A stretch of DNA of 26,198 nucleotides from Fimenecus sp051881335 (GCA_051881335.1 JBJEPR010000057.1:1-26198), one strand, 5' to 3'; shown: positions 7,604 through 16,491, counted from the first letter of the stretch. Notes: a model not told the origin generated them from the sequence alone. Made by a program: numbers and translations.

Positions 7604-8908
7604 ATGCCGCAAAAACCGATTACCGCCGTGATTGTCGGCGCAGGACACCGCGCGATTATCTATGCAAAATTGGCACTGACCAATCCCGAAATGCTGAAAA
7701 TTGTCGGCGTGGCAGACCCCGACCCCATTCGCCGCAAAAAAACGCAGGAAATGTTCGGTTTTCCGAAAGAAAATTGCTTTGAAAATGCCGACGCGCTCGC
7801 ACGAGTGCCGAAATTTGCCGACGCCGTGATTAACGGCACGATGGACCAACAACATTTAGAAACATCTCTCCCGCTTTTAAAGTTGGGCTATGATATGCTT
7901 TTGGAAAAGCCTTTCACGACCAACGAACGCGAAATGCGAGAACTCGTAAACTGCGTGCGCGAAAACGGCAACAAGGTGATGATTTGCCATGTTCTGCGGT
8001 ACACGCCGTTTTACCTTTCGATTAAAGAGCGCGTGGCGGCGGGCGAAATCGGCGACATTATCAATATTCAAACCAACGAGCATGTCAGTTACCACCACCT
8101 TTCCACCTCGTATGTGCGCGGGAAATGGGCAAACTCCGACGAATGCCACACCTCGATGCTGTTGGCGAAATGCTGTCACGACCTCGATATGATGATGTGG
8201 ATGATGTCGGAAACGAAGCCTGTTTCCGTTTCGAGCTTCGGCAGTCAATTTCAATTCAAGCCCGAAAATGCGCCGAAAGAGGCAGGCTCGCGGTGCCTTG
8301 TGGACTGCCCGCTTGTGGATACCTGCCGCTATTCAGCAAAGCGGCTGTATTTAGACCAACCCGAGCGCTGGGCGTTTTATATTTGGGACAAGTTAGAGGG
8401 CATTGAAAACCCGACCGATGAAGACCGTATCAATCTGTTAAAAGGCGACAGCAACTACGGCAAGTGCATTTATAAATGTAATAACAATGTGGTGGACCAC
8501 CAATCCGTGCTTGTAAATTTCGCAAGCGGGGCGACGGGCACACACAATATGGTCGGCGGCTCGTCGCGTTCGATGCGGCATATCCATATTATCGGCACAA
8601 AAGGTGAAATTTACGGTGATTTTGAGGAGTCCAAATTCATTGTTTCCAAAATTCACCCGACCAAGACCGATGAAAAAGTTGTGGAAGAGGTCGATTTGCG
8701 CGTGTCGGGCGATATGGTCGGCGCCTACGGCGGGCACGGCGGCGGTGACGAAAAGCTGGCGGCGGATTTTGTGAAATTCCTGCGTGGGGAAGCGCCAAGC
8801 CTTGCGTGTACTTCCATTTTCGACTCGGTTGCCGGCCATTTGTGCGTGTATCTTGCCGACAAATCCCGCGAAGAAAACGGCGCGCCGCAAGCGGTGGTTT
8901 TAGAATAA
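7604..8908 (+). CDS. Gfo/Idh/MocA-family oxidoreductase
   Basis: A 434-residue NAD(P)-dependent dehydrogenase of the glucose-fructose oxidoreductase / inositol dehydrogenase family, probably acting on a sugar or polyol in the cytosol. The N-terminal Rossmann fold shows VIVGAGHRA (10-17) and the acidic end of strand 2 (VADPD). The family motif LEKPF is at 100-104 and a likely catalytic His is in CCHDLD (H192). A cysteine cluster, CLVDCPLVDTC (C231, C235, C241) plus KCIYKC (C288, C292), is a feature of a large Firmicutes subgroup and may bind metal. I chose the ATG at 7604 because the protein then starts six residues before the Rossmann strand, although its ribosome site is weak. It is monocistronic, followed by a strong terminator. 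The substrate cannot be read from sequence. Two sugar symporters lie nearby, but with separate promoters. Confidence 0.92.
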   Translation: MPQKPITAVIVGAGHRAIIYAKLALTNPEMLKIVGVADPDPIRRKKTQEMFGFPKENCFENADALARVPKFADAVINGTMDQQHLETSLPLLKLGYDMLLEKPFTTNEREMRELVNCVRENGNKVMICHVLRYTPFYLSIKERVAAGEIGDIINIQTNEHVSYHHLSTSYVRGKWANSDECHTSMLLAKCCHDLDMMMWMMSETKPVSVSSFGSQFQFKPENAPKEAGSRCLVDCPLVDTCRYSAKRLYLDQPERWAFYIWDKLEGIENPTDEDRINLLKGDSNYGKCIYKCNNNVVDHQSVLVNFASGATGTHNMVGGSSRSMRHIHIIGTKGEIYGDFEESKFIVSKIHPTKTDEKVVEEVDLRVSGDMVGAYGGHGGGDEKLAADFVKFLRGEAPSLACTSIFDSVAGHLCVYLADKSREENGAPQAVVLE

Positions 8909-8924
8909 AACCAGAATATTCATC

Positions 8925-8958
8925 AAAAGCGTTCGCAAAGATTTGCGGGCGCTTTTTT
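8925..8958 (+). terminator. Rho-independent terminator after the oxidoreductase gene
   Basis: A 14-bp stem (AAAAGCGTTCGCAA with TTGCGGGCGCTTTT, two G-T pairs), loop AGAT and a run of six T. Confidence 0.92.
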
Positions 8959-8993
8959 CGTTTTTTTACAAAAACAGGCGATGCAACGGATTA

Positions 8994-9021
8994 TTGCGTG
9001 ACAAATACGGCACGGTATGGT
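8994..9021 (+). promoter_or_regulatory. Weak promoter candidate for the HTH-membrane operon
   Basis: TTGCGT, 16-bp spacer, TATGGT, 26 bp upstream of the ATG at 9048. A second TATGGT overlaps at 9021-9026. Both hexamers are imperfect, as expected for a promoter under the control of its own HTH product, but no operator was identified. Confidence 0.35.
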
Positions 9022-9047
9022 ATGGTTAAGAGGAAGGAGGCGGTCAA

Positions 9048-10499
9048 ATGGCGGTAAAAGTATCCAAAAATCTTCGCCGGTTGCGAAAAACAAACAATAT
9101 GACACAAGAGCAGATTGCCGAAAAACTCCATGTAACGCGGCAAGCCATTTCCAATTGGGAAAACGACAAAACCCAACCCGATTTGGAATCTTTGATGACG
9201 CTCGCGCAAATTTTCGGTGTGGAAATTGAGGAGTTGATTTACGGCGAAAAGCGGCAGGTCGGCACCGAGGTAGACCCTGAACGCGCAAGTGCCAAGGTAC
9301 GCATTATTTTAGGTGTGGTCGGTGCCGTGTTTGTCGGCGTGGGGCTTGTGCTAATTTTCTTGAACTTTTGGCAGGACTTCCCCCTGCCCTTGCAGACCGC
9401 TTTCTCGGTCATTCCGCTACTCGCGGGGCAAGGCTTTGCGGTATATGTTTTTTGCAAGCGGCAGGACGAGGTTGTTTGGCGCGAATGCGGCGCGATTTTG
9501 TGGTGCATCGGCATCATTTCCACCATTGCGCTGATTAACAGTGTATTTAACATTCACTGCGGATTTGAGAATTGCTTACTGATTGACATAATGCTTTGTT
9601 TGCCCGTATTTTATTTGTTGCGCGCGGTTTCGCCGATTGCATTTTACTTTTATATGGTTGTGCATTGGGCGGTGCTTTCGGAAAGCATTTTTCTGTCGGG
9701 TATTTTACTGCTGGCAGGGCTTTTCTATGTATTTGTGTTTCGCAAAAATCGCGAAGATGTGCGGTACAAATACACGGTTTGGGTTTCGGCAATCGGTGCG
9801 GTTGCTTTCGGTATTGCGCAGATACTCGTGCAGTTAACAGACCATGATTGGTTTGTCATTCCGTTTTTGCTTGTACCTTTTCTTCTTTTATATTTGGTCG
9901 GCGGCAAGGATACCGATTACACGCTTCCCTTTAAGCCGTTGGGCGTGACAGGCTGTGCCGCTATTTTAACAGTATTTTCTGTCTTCGTTTTAGAGGTCAC
10001 ACCTTCGCTGACAAAATGGAACACTTCCGTTCTCTCGGTTACAAACGGCAAAGCATTTTACATCGGTTGCCTTGTTCTGCTGACAGCCCTATTGGGTACG
10101 GCGGCAATCCGTTTTCGCACGTTCGAGGACAATTTGCCGAAAATCCTGTTGAGTGCGTTTGCGTTCGGCGCGGTACTTTCTTCTGTGATTGCCTATATGA
10201 CCGATTTGCACGCATTATTATGGCTCGACTGCATTTGCGCGGTGGGGTTCGGCGGCACACTCATATATATCGGTCTCGACAGCCTAAAGCTGATGCCTGC
10301 AAATTTGGGGCTGGTTATGCTATTTGCGCAACTGATTGCTTTTTTGACAAGCATGGATTTAAGTCCGCTTGTGATTGGTATTATATGCCTGCTGTTCGGC
10401 GCGGCGCTCATTGCGCTCAATTACGAAATGCACGCACGCAAGCGGGAAGAAGCGGCTTTGGCGGCAGCAGAACGCGCAAAGGAGGCGGCAGAAGAATGA
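9048..10499 (+). CDS. XRE-type HTH protein fused to a large polytopic membrane domain (DUF2157-like)
   Basis: A 483-residue protein. Residues 1-66 are a classic XRE/Cro helix-turn-helix (MTQEQIAEKLHVTRQAISNW, then ENDKTQPDLESL). After a short linker (67-83) come about 12-13 hydrophobic spans up to residue 465, and the protein ends in a charged Ala/Glu-rich tail. HTH fused to a membrane region is a recurring Firmicutes layout, in which the DNA-binding domain is tethered to the membrane. The multi-span region with a GDYXXLXY-type partner downstream recalls the DUF2157/DUF4401 membrane proteins; this family link is from memory and moderately secure. An AGGAGG site precedes the ATG. The next gene overlaps by 4 bp (ATGA), so the two are translationally coupled and probably form a complex. 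The signal sensed is unknown. Confidence 0.88.
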   Translation: MAVKVSKNLRRLRKTNNMTQEQIAEKLHVTRQAISNWENDKTQPDLESLMTLAQIFGVEIEELIYGEKRQVGTEVDPERASAKVRIILGVVGAVFVGVGLVLIFLNFWQDFPLPLQTAFSVIPLLAGQGFAVYVFCKRQDEVVWRECGAILWCIGIISTIALINSVFNIHCGFENCLLIDIMLCLPVFYLLRAVSPIAFYFYMVVHWAVLSESIFLSGILLLAGLFYVFVFRKNREDVRYKYTVWVSAIGAVAFGIAQILVQLTDHDWFVIPFLLVPFLLLYLVGGKDTDYTLPFKPLGVTGCAAILTVFSVFVLEVTPSLTKWNTSVLSVTNGKAFYIGCLVLLTALLGTAAIRFRTFEDNLPKILLSAFAFGAVLSSVIAYMTDLHALLWLDCICAVGFGGTLIYIGLDSLKLMPANLGLVMLFAQLIAFLTSMDLSPLVIGIICLLFGAALIALNYEMHARKREEAALAAAERAKEAAEE

Positions 10500-11065
10500 A
10501 ACAGAAAAAATGGCTCATTCCGATTTTGGTGCTCGTGTTGCTTGTGCAGTTGCTCGCCCCCGTGGGGCTCATTACCTATCACAAAACCCTCAATCGCTAC
10601 ATTGCAACAAAAGGGGAAATTTACCGCATTGCCGTGACCGTTGACTTTATTACAGACGGCGTCGTTTACTACGATTTGGTGCATGATTTCTTCGGTTCGA
10701 GTGCTTCTACCACCTATTTCATTTTATATCCCGATGAAAACGGGATTACCAAACTGAGCAATTCGTTTTCGGAAAAGCCCTTAGACGATAAGCCGTATAT
10801 TCGTTGCGTCAATCGAAACGAATTCCCGTACCGTTGCGCGTATGATACCGGCATAGAGAACCTTTCCTATGACGCATGGTACTTCAATCTCCAACGCACG
10901 GATTTGTATACACAGGAGCTTTTGGAAAAGCAAGCCGCTGTTTCACAAGCGATTGCACAGAATTGGTATGTAGAGCTCGCGGTTTATCGGGGCGAGTACA
11001 CGGTGCTCGGTATTGTCAATGAAAACGGCGTACCGTGCGAGGAAATTTTGCGGCAAGTCCTGTAA
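10496..11065 (+). CDS. Membrane-anchored GDYXXLXY-like protein
   Basis: A 189-residue protein starting in the ATGA overlap with the preceding stop. An N-terminal membrane anchor (residues 5-25, IPILVLVLLVQLLAPVGLI) is followed by an extracytoplasmic domain. Near the C-terminus VYRGEYTVLGIV matches the G-[DE]-Y-x-x-L-x pattern that names the GDYXXLXY family. In that family the gene commonly sits beside DUF2157/DUF4401 membrane proteins, which fits the upstream gene. The role is unknown. A longer in-frame reading exists upstream (from 10016), but it lies inside the preceding gene and would put 160 unrelated residues before the membrane anchor, so I reject it. No clear terminator follows the stop. 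Confidence 0.87.
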   Translation: MKQKKWLIPILVLVLLVQLLAPVGLITYHKTLNRYIATKGEIYRIAVTVDFITDGVVYYDLVHDFFGSSASTTYFILYPDENGITKLSNSFSEKPLDDKPYIRCVNRNEFPYRCAYDTGIENLSYDAWYFNLQRTDLYTQELLEKQAAVSQAIAQNWYVELAVYRGEYTVLGIVNENGVPCEEILRQVL

Positions 11066-11155
11066 GTGCGGTTTTTGGAAAAATCAAAAAGGGCATTTTC
11101 TATAAAATACTGTTTTTTTCTCACAAAATAATAGACATTGTTCCGAATAAATCGG

Positions 11156-11184
11156 TTGACGAGCGGCAGATTTTGGTCTATAAT
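11156..11184 (+). promoter_or_regulatory. Strong sigma-A-type promoter of the first GPH symporter gene
   Basis: TTGACG, a 17-bp spacer and a perfect TATAAT, 33 bp upstream of the ATG at 11218. Confidence 0.88.
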
Positions 11185-11217
11185 AGATATATTCTATTAA
11201 AAAGAGAGGAAAAACAG

Positions 11218-12720
11218 ATGAAATTAGAAGCTCTGCTGCACAAAGTCTACGGCACCACGCCGAATGACGGCAATTTGCAGCCGAAAGAAGCAATCGCTTA
11301 CGGAGTTGCCGGTTTCGGTCAAAATCTGATTTGCACCATTATCGGTTCGTATTTGACGGTTTTTCTGACCGACGCATTGCTGTTCGGCAGTATTCCGAAG
11401 GACAGCATTTTCGGCGGCGTTACGGGCGCAATGGCGGTAGCATTCTTAATGCTCGGCACACGCGTGTTTGACGCACTCAATGACCCGATTATGGGCTCGA
11501 TTGTGGACAGAACCCGCAGTAAGTGGGGCAAATGCCGCCCCTACTTAAAGTGGATGGCTATTCCGATTGCGGTGATGACCATTCTCTGCTTTAACCCGTT
11601 CCTGCCCTCCAAAACGCTCTCGACCTTTGTAATCGTTTCCGTAATTTATGTCATTTGGTCGATGGTTTACACCGTGGCGGATGTACCCTACTGGGGGCTT
11701 TCCACCTGTATGACGAACAACACGGTGGTTCGCGGCAATCTATTAACAGTTACGCGTTTGCTTTGCACCTTGGGCGCAGGCATTGTAACCGTGGGCGTGC
11801 CGATTATCACCTCTGCTGTGACCGCGAAGTATAAGGACGATGCAGGCAATGTTCTGCCCGAGTTCATTCAGGCAAACGCCGACACCTTAAAATGGACTTA
11901 CTCCATTTGTGCGGTTGTGTTCACTGTCATTGCCATTCCGATGTTCTACTATGGCTTCAAGAACACCAAAGAGCGCTACACCTCCACCGAAACCCCGCCT
12001 TCACTGGGACATAACCTTAAATTGTTGTTCAAAAACAAACAACTGATGCTGGTTGTTCTCTCCGGTATTTTGGGCGGCGCAAGAATGGTGTATACCTACA
12101 CCGGCGGCTTGTACTTTGCAAAGTATGTTTTGAAAAATGAAGGCATTTACTCGCTGATTACCTTGTTAGTTGTTCCCGGCGGTTTGGTTGCCTCCATTCT
12201 CGTGCCGTGGATGACTAAAAAATTCACCAAAAAATGGGCATACATTTATGTACATATTTTAGGCGCAGTTGTTATGTTTGCGATGTACTTCATCGGCTAT
12301 GACGCACCGTGGAAATTGGTGGTATGCGCCATCGGTCTTGTGCTTCTCGGCATTCCGCAAGGCGTCAACAACATTATCACCTACGCAATGATCGGCGACA
12401 CCGTCGATTACCTTGAGTGGAAAACCGGCGAGCGCGCCGAAGGTATCTGCTTCGCGATGCAGACGCTTATCAACAAGGTCGGTATGGCGGTCGGCGCATT
12501 CATCGGCGTGTTCTCTTACAGCTGGGCAGGCATCAACCCCGAAGCCTCCATTGCTATCACGCCCGAGGGTGAAACCATTCTTTGGAATGTGCTTGTGCTT
12601 TCCGGTGCGATTAGTATGGTTGGCACCATTATTCCGATGCTGTTCTACAACATCACAGAAAAGAAACAGCAACAAATGGTAAAAGAAGTCGAAGAAAGAA
12701 AAGCCAAAGCCGTAAAATAA
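11218..12720 (+). CDS. GPH-family sugar:cation symporter (first copy)
   Basis: A 500-residue, about 12-span inner-membrane transporter of the glycoside-pentoside-hexuronide (MelB-type) family, which imports sugars, often oligosaccharides or glycosides, with Na+ or H+. The family signature DALNDPIMGSIVDRTRSK followed by WGKCRPYLKW is at 85-112. The second conserved loop, GDTVDYLEWKTGERAEG, is at about 393-409. The ATG at 11218 follows AGAGAGGAAAAACAG. A longer frame opens at 11035 but precedes the promoter and overlaps the previous gene. It has its own promoter and terminator, so it is transcribed alone. The substrate is unknown. An arabinose- or xylose-containing glycan product would fit the GH51 enzyme about 8 kb away, but that is only a suggestion. 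Confidence 0.93.
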   Translation: MKLEALLHKVYGTTPNDGNLQPKEAIAYGVAGFGQNLICTIIGSYLTVFLTDALLFGSIPKDSIFGGVTGAMAVAFLMLGTRVFDALNDPIMGSIVDRTRSKWGKCRPYLKWMAIPIAVMTILCFNPFLPSKTLSTFVIVSVIYVIWSMVYTVADVPYWGLSTCMTNNTVVRGNLLTVTRLLCTLGAGIVTVGVPIITSAVTAKYKDDAGNVLPEFIQANADTLKWTYSICAVVFTVIAIPMFYYGFKNTKERYTSTETPPSLGHNLKLLFKNKQLMLVVLSGILGGARMVYTYTGGLYFAKYVLKNEGIYSLITLLVVPGGLVASILVPWMTKKFTKKWAYIYVHILGAVVMFAMYFIGYDAPWKLVVCAIGLVLLGIPQGVNNIITYAMIGDTVDYLEWKTGERAEGICFAMQTLINKVGMAVGAFIGVFSYSWAGINPEASIAITPEGETILWNVLVLSGAISMVGTIIPMLFYNITEKKQQQMVKEVEERKAKAVK

Positions 12721-12734
12721 TTCGTTTTGTTTCT

Positions 12735-12767
12735 AAAGCGCGTTCGGAAAATCGGACGCGCTTTTTT
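12735..12767 (+). terminator. Terminator after the first GPH symporter gene
   Basis: AAAGCGCGT pairs with ACGCGCTTT, extended inward by TCG/CGG, followed by six T. Confidence 0.92.
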
Positions 12768-12779
12768 CTACTCGAAATA

Positions 12780-12808
12780 TTGACGAAACAACGAAAAAAA
12801 GGTATGAT
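12780..12808 (+). promoter_or_regulatory. Promoter of the second GPH symporter / phosphatase operon
   Basis: TTGACG, a 17-bp spacer, TATGAT, about 36 bp upstream of the TTG start at 12844. Confidence 0.75.
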
Positions 12809-12843
12809 TAAAATATCATTTTTTGAATACGGAGGACTTCATT

Positions 12844-14247
12844 TTGAGCAGCAAAAAAGATTCCGGGAAATGGGGACGCTATATCGGCTACGGTATCGGC
12901 GCGGTCGGCTTGGATTTGAGTTACGGACTGTTTTACTCCTATCTTTCCAAATACTTAACCGATGTACTTTTAATGCCAGCGGCATTTCTTCTGATTTTAA
13001 CACCGATTGCGCGGATTTGGGACGGTATTAACGACCCGATTATGGGCACGATTGTAGACAGCACCAAAATGAAAATGGGCAAATACCGCCCGTGGATTAT
13101 GATTGGTGCGTGTGCGAATGCCGTGGTATTGGCGCTGTTGTTTACCAACCCCGGTATCCCGTTAAACTCCATATGGCTGTATGTGTATGTTGCGGTGATG
13201 TATATTGCGTGGGGTATGACCAACACGATGGCGGACATCCCCTATTGGAGTATGGTGCCGAGTTTTACCAACGACCCGAAAGAACGGAGCCTTGTTTCCA
13301 CGGTGGCGCGCACATTCAGCGGTATCGGACAGGGTATTATCACGATTTTCACCCCTTACGCACTGATTTTGCTTGGAACGGGCGCAACCAAAGAAGAACG
13401 CAAGCTCAGCGCACAGGGCTTTAGCCACTGGGCAATCATTTGCGCGGTGCTGTTGGTGGTATTTGCCGTCATTTGCGCGAGTGTAACCAAAGAGCGCCAT
13501 GTGGTGTATAACCATGACAAATTCAGCTTTAAAAAGCTGTTCGGGGTGCTCAAAAGCAACGACCAGTTAATCGTATTTATGCTGTTTGCGATGATCTCCA
13601 ATGCAGGCTGGTACTTAACCAGCGGTGTGGGTGCATATTATTTTGAAAATGTCGAGGGCGATATTACCAAGCAAAGTTTGTTCGCGACTTTCGGGGCGGT
13701 TGGCTCTTTCTTAGGACTGTTCGTCATTCCGATTATGCAAAAGAAGTTCTCCCGCCGCACGATTTATCAGTTCTGCTTGATTATGGTCATTGTCGGCTAT
13801 GCACTGATGATTGTCTGCGGGCCGATTTTACACCAAATGCTGCTTTTGAATATCGCGTATATTATCGCGTCGGTCGGCATTGCATCGATGTTTGTCAACC
13901 AGACGGTCATGCTTGCCGATATTGTGGATTACGGCGAATACAAAACCGGCAAACGGCAGGAAAGCACCACCTTCTCTATGAAAGGCTTTTTGCAAAAAAT
14001 GGCATATACCATTCAGACCATCATTTTGTTCACCGGGCTGGGGCTTTCGGGCTATGATGGCGCGGCTGAGGTGCAAACCGACCTGTCTAAAACCACCATC
14101 AGCGTGATGACCTTTGTCATTCCGCCGATTTTGGTCTTTATTTCATTCTTGATTTTCTCAAAAAAATACAAGCTGTACGGCGAGCTTTCCGATAAGGTCC
14201 ACGCGTATGTCGCGGCACGCGAGGAAAAGATGGAGGAGGACGCATAA
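12844..14247 (+). CDS. GPH-family sugar:cation symporter (second copy), TTG start
   Basis: A 467-residue, about 12-span transporter of the same family as the gene upstream. The signature RIWDGINDPIMGTIVDSTKM with MGKYRPW is at 58-84, and the second loop ADIVDYGEYKTGKRQES at about 358-374. The start is a TTG at 12844, placed 8 nt after a perfect GGAGG (12831-12835). Another in-frame TTG at 12823 lies upstream of that ribosome site and is not usable. The sequence differs clearly from the first copy, so this is not a recent duplication; the pair may handle different sugars. It is transcribed from its own promoter with the histidine phosphatase gene, whose ATG directly follows this stop codon. 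Confidence 0.92.
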   Translation: MSSKKDSGKWGRYIGYGIGAVGLDLSYGLFYSYLSKYLTDVLLMPAAFLLILTPIARIWDGINDPIMGTIVDSTKMKMGKYRPWIMIGACANAVVLALLFTNPGIPLNSIWLYVYVAVMYIAWGMTNTMADIPYWSMVPSFTNDPKERSLVSTVARTFSGIGQGIITIFTPYALILLGTGATKEERKLSAQGFSHWAIICAVLLVVFAVICASVTKERHVVYNHDKFSFKKLFGVLKSNDQLIVFMLFAMISNAGWYLTSGVGAYYFENVEGDITKQSLFATFGAVGSFLGLFVIPIMQKKFSRRTIYQFCLIMVIVGYALMIVCGPILHQMLLLNIAYIIASVGIASMFVNQTVMLADIVDYGEYKTGKRQESTTFSMKGFLQKMAYTIQTIILFTGLGLSGYDGAAEVQTDLSKTTISVMTFVIPPILVFISFLIFSKKYKLYGELSDKVHAYVAAREEKMEEDA

Positions 14248-14973
14248 ATGCGGATTCTGATTATCCGACACGGCGACCCCGATTATGAGAAAGATTCCTT
14301 AACCGAAAAGGGCTGGCGCGAGGCGGAATATCTTGCCGACAAGCTGGAAAAAGAAAAATTGGACGCAATTTATCAGTCGCCATTAGGGCGTGCACAGGAT
14401 ACGGCTTCGTGTACCTTAAAGCGCACGGGGCAAACAGCCAAAACGCTCGGCTGGCTACGGGAATTCCAAGCGCCTGTGAAAGACCCTGTCACAAAAAAAA
14501 TACACGGTCCGTGGGATTTACTCCCCTCTTATTTCACAACGATTGATAATTTTTATAGTTTCGAGAATTGGACAGACACAAAGCTGATGCGTTCGGGGCT
14601 TGTCAAGCACGAATACAACCGTGTGGGCAAAGGCTTAGACAAAGTCTTAAAGGCGCACGGATATGAACGACACGGCAGATATTACAAAGCGGTATGCCCA
14701 AACCGCGACACGGTTGTGTTCTTTTGCCATTTCGGTGTGGAGTGCGTAATGCTGTCGCACTTACTCGGCATCTCCCCCGTGATGCTGTGGCAGGGCTTTT
14801 GCGCCGCACCGACCTCGGTAACGACGCTGTATACCGAGGAACGCGAAGAAGGCATTGCGGTATTCCGCTGTGCCTCGTTCGGCGATATTTCGCATTTATA
14901 TGCGAAGAATGAGCCGCCTGCGTTTGCGGCACGCTACTGCGAAACCTTTGATTGCGAAGAAGAACGCCATTAA
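14248..14973 (+). CDS. Histidine phosphatase (phosphoglycerate-mutase superfamily)
   Basis: A 241-residue protein. The catalytic motif IRHG is at residues 6-9 (His8 is the phosphorylated residue). Arg48 in SPLGRAQDTA, Glu72 in WLREF and the second catalytic His161 in FFCHFGVE complete the active site. Such enzymes remove phosphate from small metabolites or sugars; the substrate is not predictable here. The ATG at 14248 follows directly on the stop of the symporter gene, with GGAGG just upstream inside that gene, so the two are translationally coupled. Coupling to a sugar importer suggests a sugar phosphate as substrate, which is inference. Confidence 0.92.
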   Translation: MRILIIRHGDPDYEKDSLTEKGWREAEYLADKLEKEKLDAIYQSPLGRAQDTASCTLKRTGQTAKTLGWLREFQAPVKDPVTKKIHGPWDLLPSYFTTIDNFYSFENWTDTKLMRSGLVKHEYNRVGKGLDKVLKAHGYERHGRYYKAVCPNRDTVVFFCHFGVECVMLSHLLGISPVMLWQGFCAAPTSVTTLYTEEREEGIAVFRCASFGDISHLYAKNEPPAFAARYCETFDCEEERH

Positions 14974-14988
14974 CCAACACAATGACAA

Positions 14989-15030
14989 AATCCCCGCAGA
15001 CGGCTGTTTCCGTTTGCGGGGATTGTTTTG
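14989..15030. terminator. Bidirectional terminator between convergent operons
   Basis: A 14-bp stem (AATCCCCGCAGACG with CGTTTGCGGGGATT), an 8-nt loop, T-rich sequence on the right and A-rich on the left. It serves the phosphatase gene rightward and the ABC ATPase gene leftward. Confidence 0.9.
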
Positions 15031-15042
15031 CTTTGTATGATT

Positions 15043-15840
15043 TTACGCACGCAGGGTAGCGCTTAAAAATTCGCGCAGGCGCGCATTTTGCGGGTTATCA
15101 AAAATTTCGGCAGGCACACCGCGCTCGGCAATGATACCGTCGTGCATAAAGACAACCTCATTCGAAACCTCGCGCGCAAAGCCCATTTCGTGCGTCACAA
15201 TCAGCATTGTGCGCCCCTCTGACGCCAATTTGCGAATTACGCTAAGCACCTCGCCCGTAATCTCGGGGTCGAGCGCCGAGGTCGGCTCATCAAAGCAGAG
15301 GACTTTCGGGGAGAGCATTAACGCGCGTGCAATCGCCACACGCTGTTGCTGTCCACCCGACAGCTCGCACGGATAACTGCCTAATTTGTCTGACAGCCCG
15401 ACGCTTGCAATAATCTCTTTTGCCGCGCTGTCAATTTTGGAAAGCTCCGCTTTTGTGTCGGCACGGGAGAGGTTCTTTACCCTACATTCCTCTTTGACCA
15501 ATAATTCTTTTGCAAGGGTGACATTTCTAAGCACCGTATACTGCGGGAACAAATTAAAAGACTGAAATACAAGCCCTGTGCAAAGCTGATTTTCACGCTT
15601 CTCGGCTTTTGAGAGCTTCTCTTTGCGCTCGGCGTCAAAGGTCACACGGCTGTCTACAGTGATTTTACCGCTGTCGGCGGTTTCCAAGCCCGTAATACAG
15701 CGTAAAAGCGTGGTTTTACCGCTGCCCGAAGAGCCGATAACCGAAACCACCTGCCCCTCGTCTTGGGTAAAGTCAATGCCTTTTAACACTTGTGCGTTAT
15801 CAAACTGTTTGCAAAGATTTTGTACTTCCAAAATGTGCAT
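15043..15840 (-). CDS. Polar amino-acid ABC transporter, ATP-binding subunit
   Basis: A 265-residue ATPase of the GlnQ/HisP class that powers uptake through the permease encoded just upstream (6-bp gap). Walker A GSSGSGKT (36-43), Q-loop Gln93 in VFQSFNLFP, signature LSGGQQQRVAIARAL (160-174), Walker B LCFDEPTSALD (181-191) and H-loop His217 in VTHEMGFA are all intact. It is longer than the usual 240-250 residues because of extra charged residues around 113-137 (EECRVKNLSRADTKAELSK), between the Q-loop and the signature motif. It is the last gene of the leftward operon and ends at a bidirectional terminator. The amino acid transported is not certain. Confidence 0.95.
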   Translation of the reverse strand: MHILEVQNLCKQFDNAQVLKGIDFTQDEGQVVSVIGSSGSGKTTLLRCITGLETADSGKITVDSRVTFDAERKEKLSKAEKRENQLCTGLVFQSFNLFPQYTVLRNVTLAKELLVKEECRVKNLSRADTKAELSKIDSAAKEIIASVGLSDKLGSYPCELSGGQQQRVAIARALMLSPKVLCFDEPTSALDPEITGEVLSVIRKLASEGRTMLIVTHEMGFAREVSNEVVFMHDGIIAERGVPAEIFDNPQNARLREFLSATLRA

Positions 15841-15846
15841 TCCGTC

Positions 15847-16491
15847 TCACCCCTTGTAATAATCGAGTTTTTTCTCGATGAAATTGAACAAAAGCGACAA
15901 AAGCCCGTTGAACACAAGGAAGAACACACCCGTGTAGAACAGCGGCCAAATATACCCTCTTCCCGCGTAACGCTCCGCCGCCATAAGCAGTTCGGCAATC
16001 GCGATGACACGCGCTAAAGAAGTATCTTTCACAAGGGTAATGATTTCATTGCTCATCGGCGGCACAATGCGTTTAATCACCTGCAACAGCACGACTTTAA
16101 AGAACACCTGTGTTTTGGTCATACCGAGAACTTGTCCCGCTTCATACTGCCCTTTCGGAATGCTCTCAATACCGCCACGGAATATTTCGGAAAAATAAGC
16201 GGCATAGTTAATAATAAATGCCACAAGCGCCGCAGTCATACGCGACTGCATCGGCACACCGAATACGAGTCCGGGCACATACCATACAACGAATAACTGC
16301 AACATCAGCGGCGTACCGCGAATTACCCAAATAAAGGTCTTTGTGAGCCATTTAATCGGCTTAAAGCGCGACATAGAGCCGAATGTAATTATCAGCCCCA
16401 GCGGGATTGCACCGAGCAGTGTCACGAAAAACAGCAATAGATTTTCGTAAAATCCGTTAAATAAATCAATTGTCACCTTTATAAAGGTCAT
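15847..16491 (-). CDS. Polar amino-acid ABC transporter, permease subunit
   Basis: A 214-residue HisM/GlnP-type permease with about five membrane spans. It contains the family stretch NYAAYFSEIFRGGIESIPKG with GQYEAGQVLGM, the EAA loop that contacts the ATPase. I chose the ATG at 16491, preceded by GGGGTG. A GTG at 16521 is also in frame but sits inside the hairpin 16517-16542. It is encoded between the binding protein and the ATPase on the same strand. This is a single permease, so it probably works as a homodimer, as usual for this class. Confidence 0.93.
   Translation of the reverse strand: MTFIKVTIDLFNGFYENLLLFFVTLLGAIPLGLIITFGSMSRFKPIKWLTKTFIWVIRGTPLMLQLFVVWYVPGLVFGVPMQSRMTAALVAFIINYAAYFSEIFRGGIESIPKGQYEAGQVLGMTKTQVFFKVVLLQVIKRIVPPMSNEIITLVKDTSLARVIAIAELLMAAERYAGRGYIWPLFYTGVFFLVFNGLLSLLFNFIEKKLDYYKG

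Noticed and set aside
10016..10495. N-terminal extension of the GDYXXLXY-like gene
   Set aside because: It overlaps the HTH-membrane gene in another frame; the ATGA overlap at 10496 is the natural start directly before the membrane anchor.
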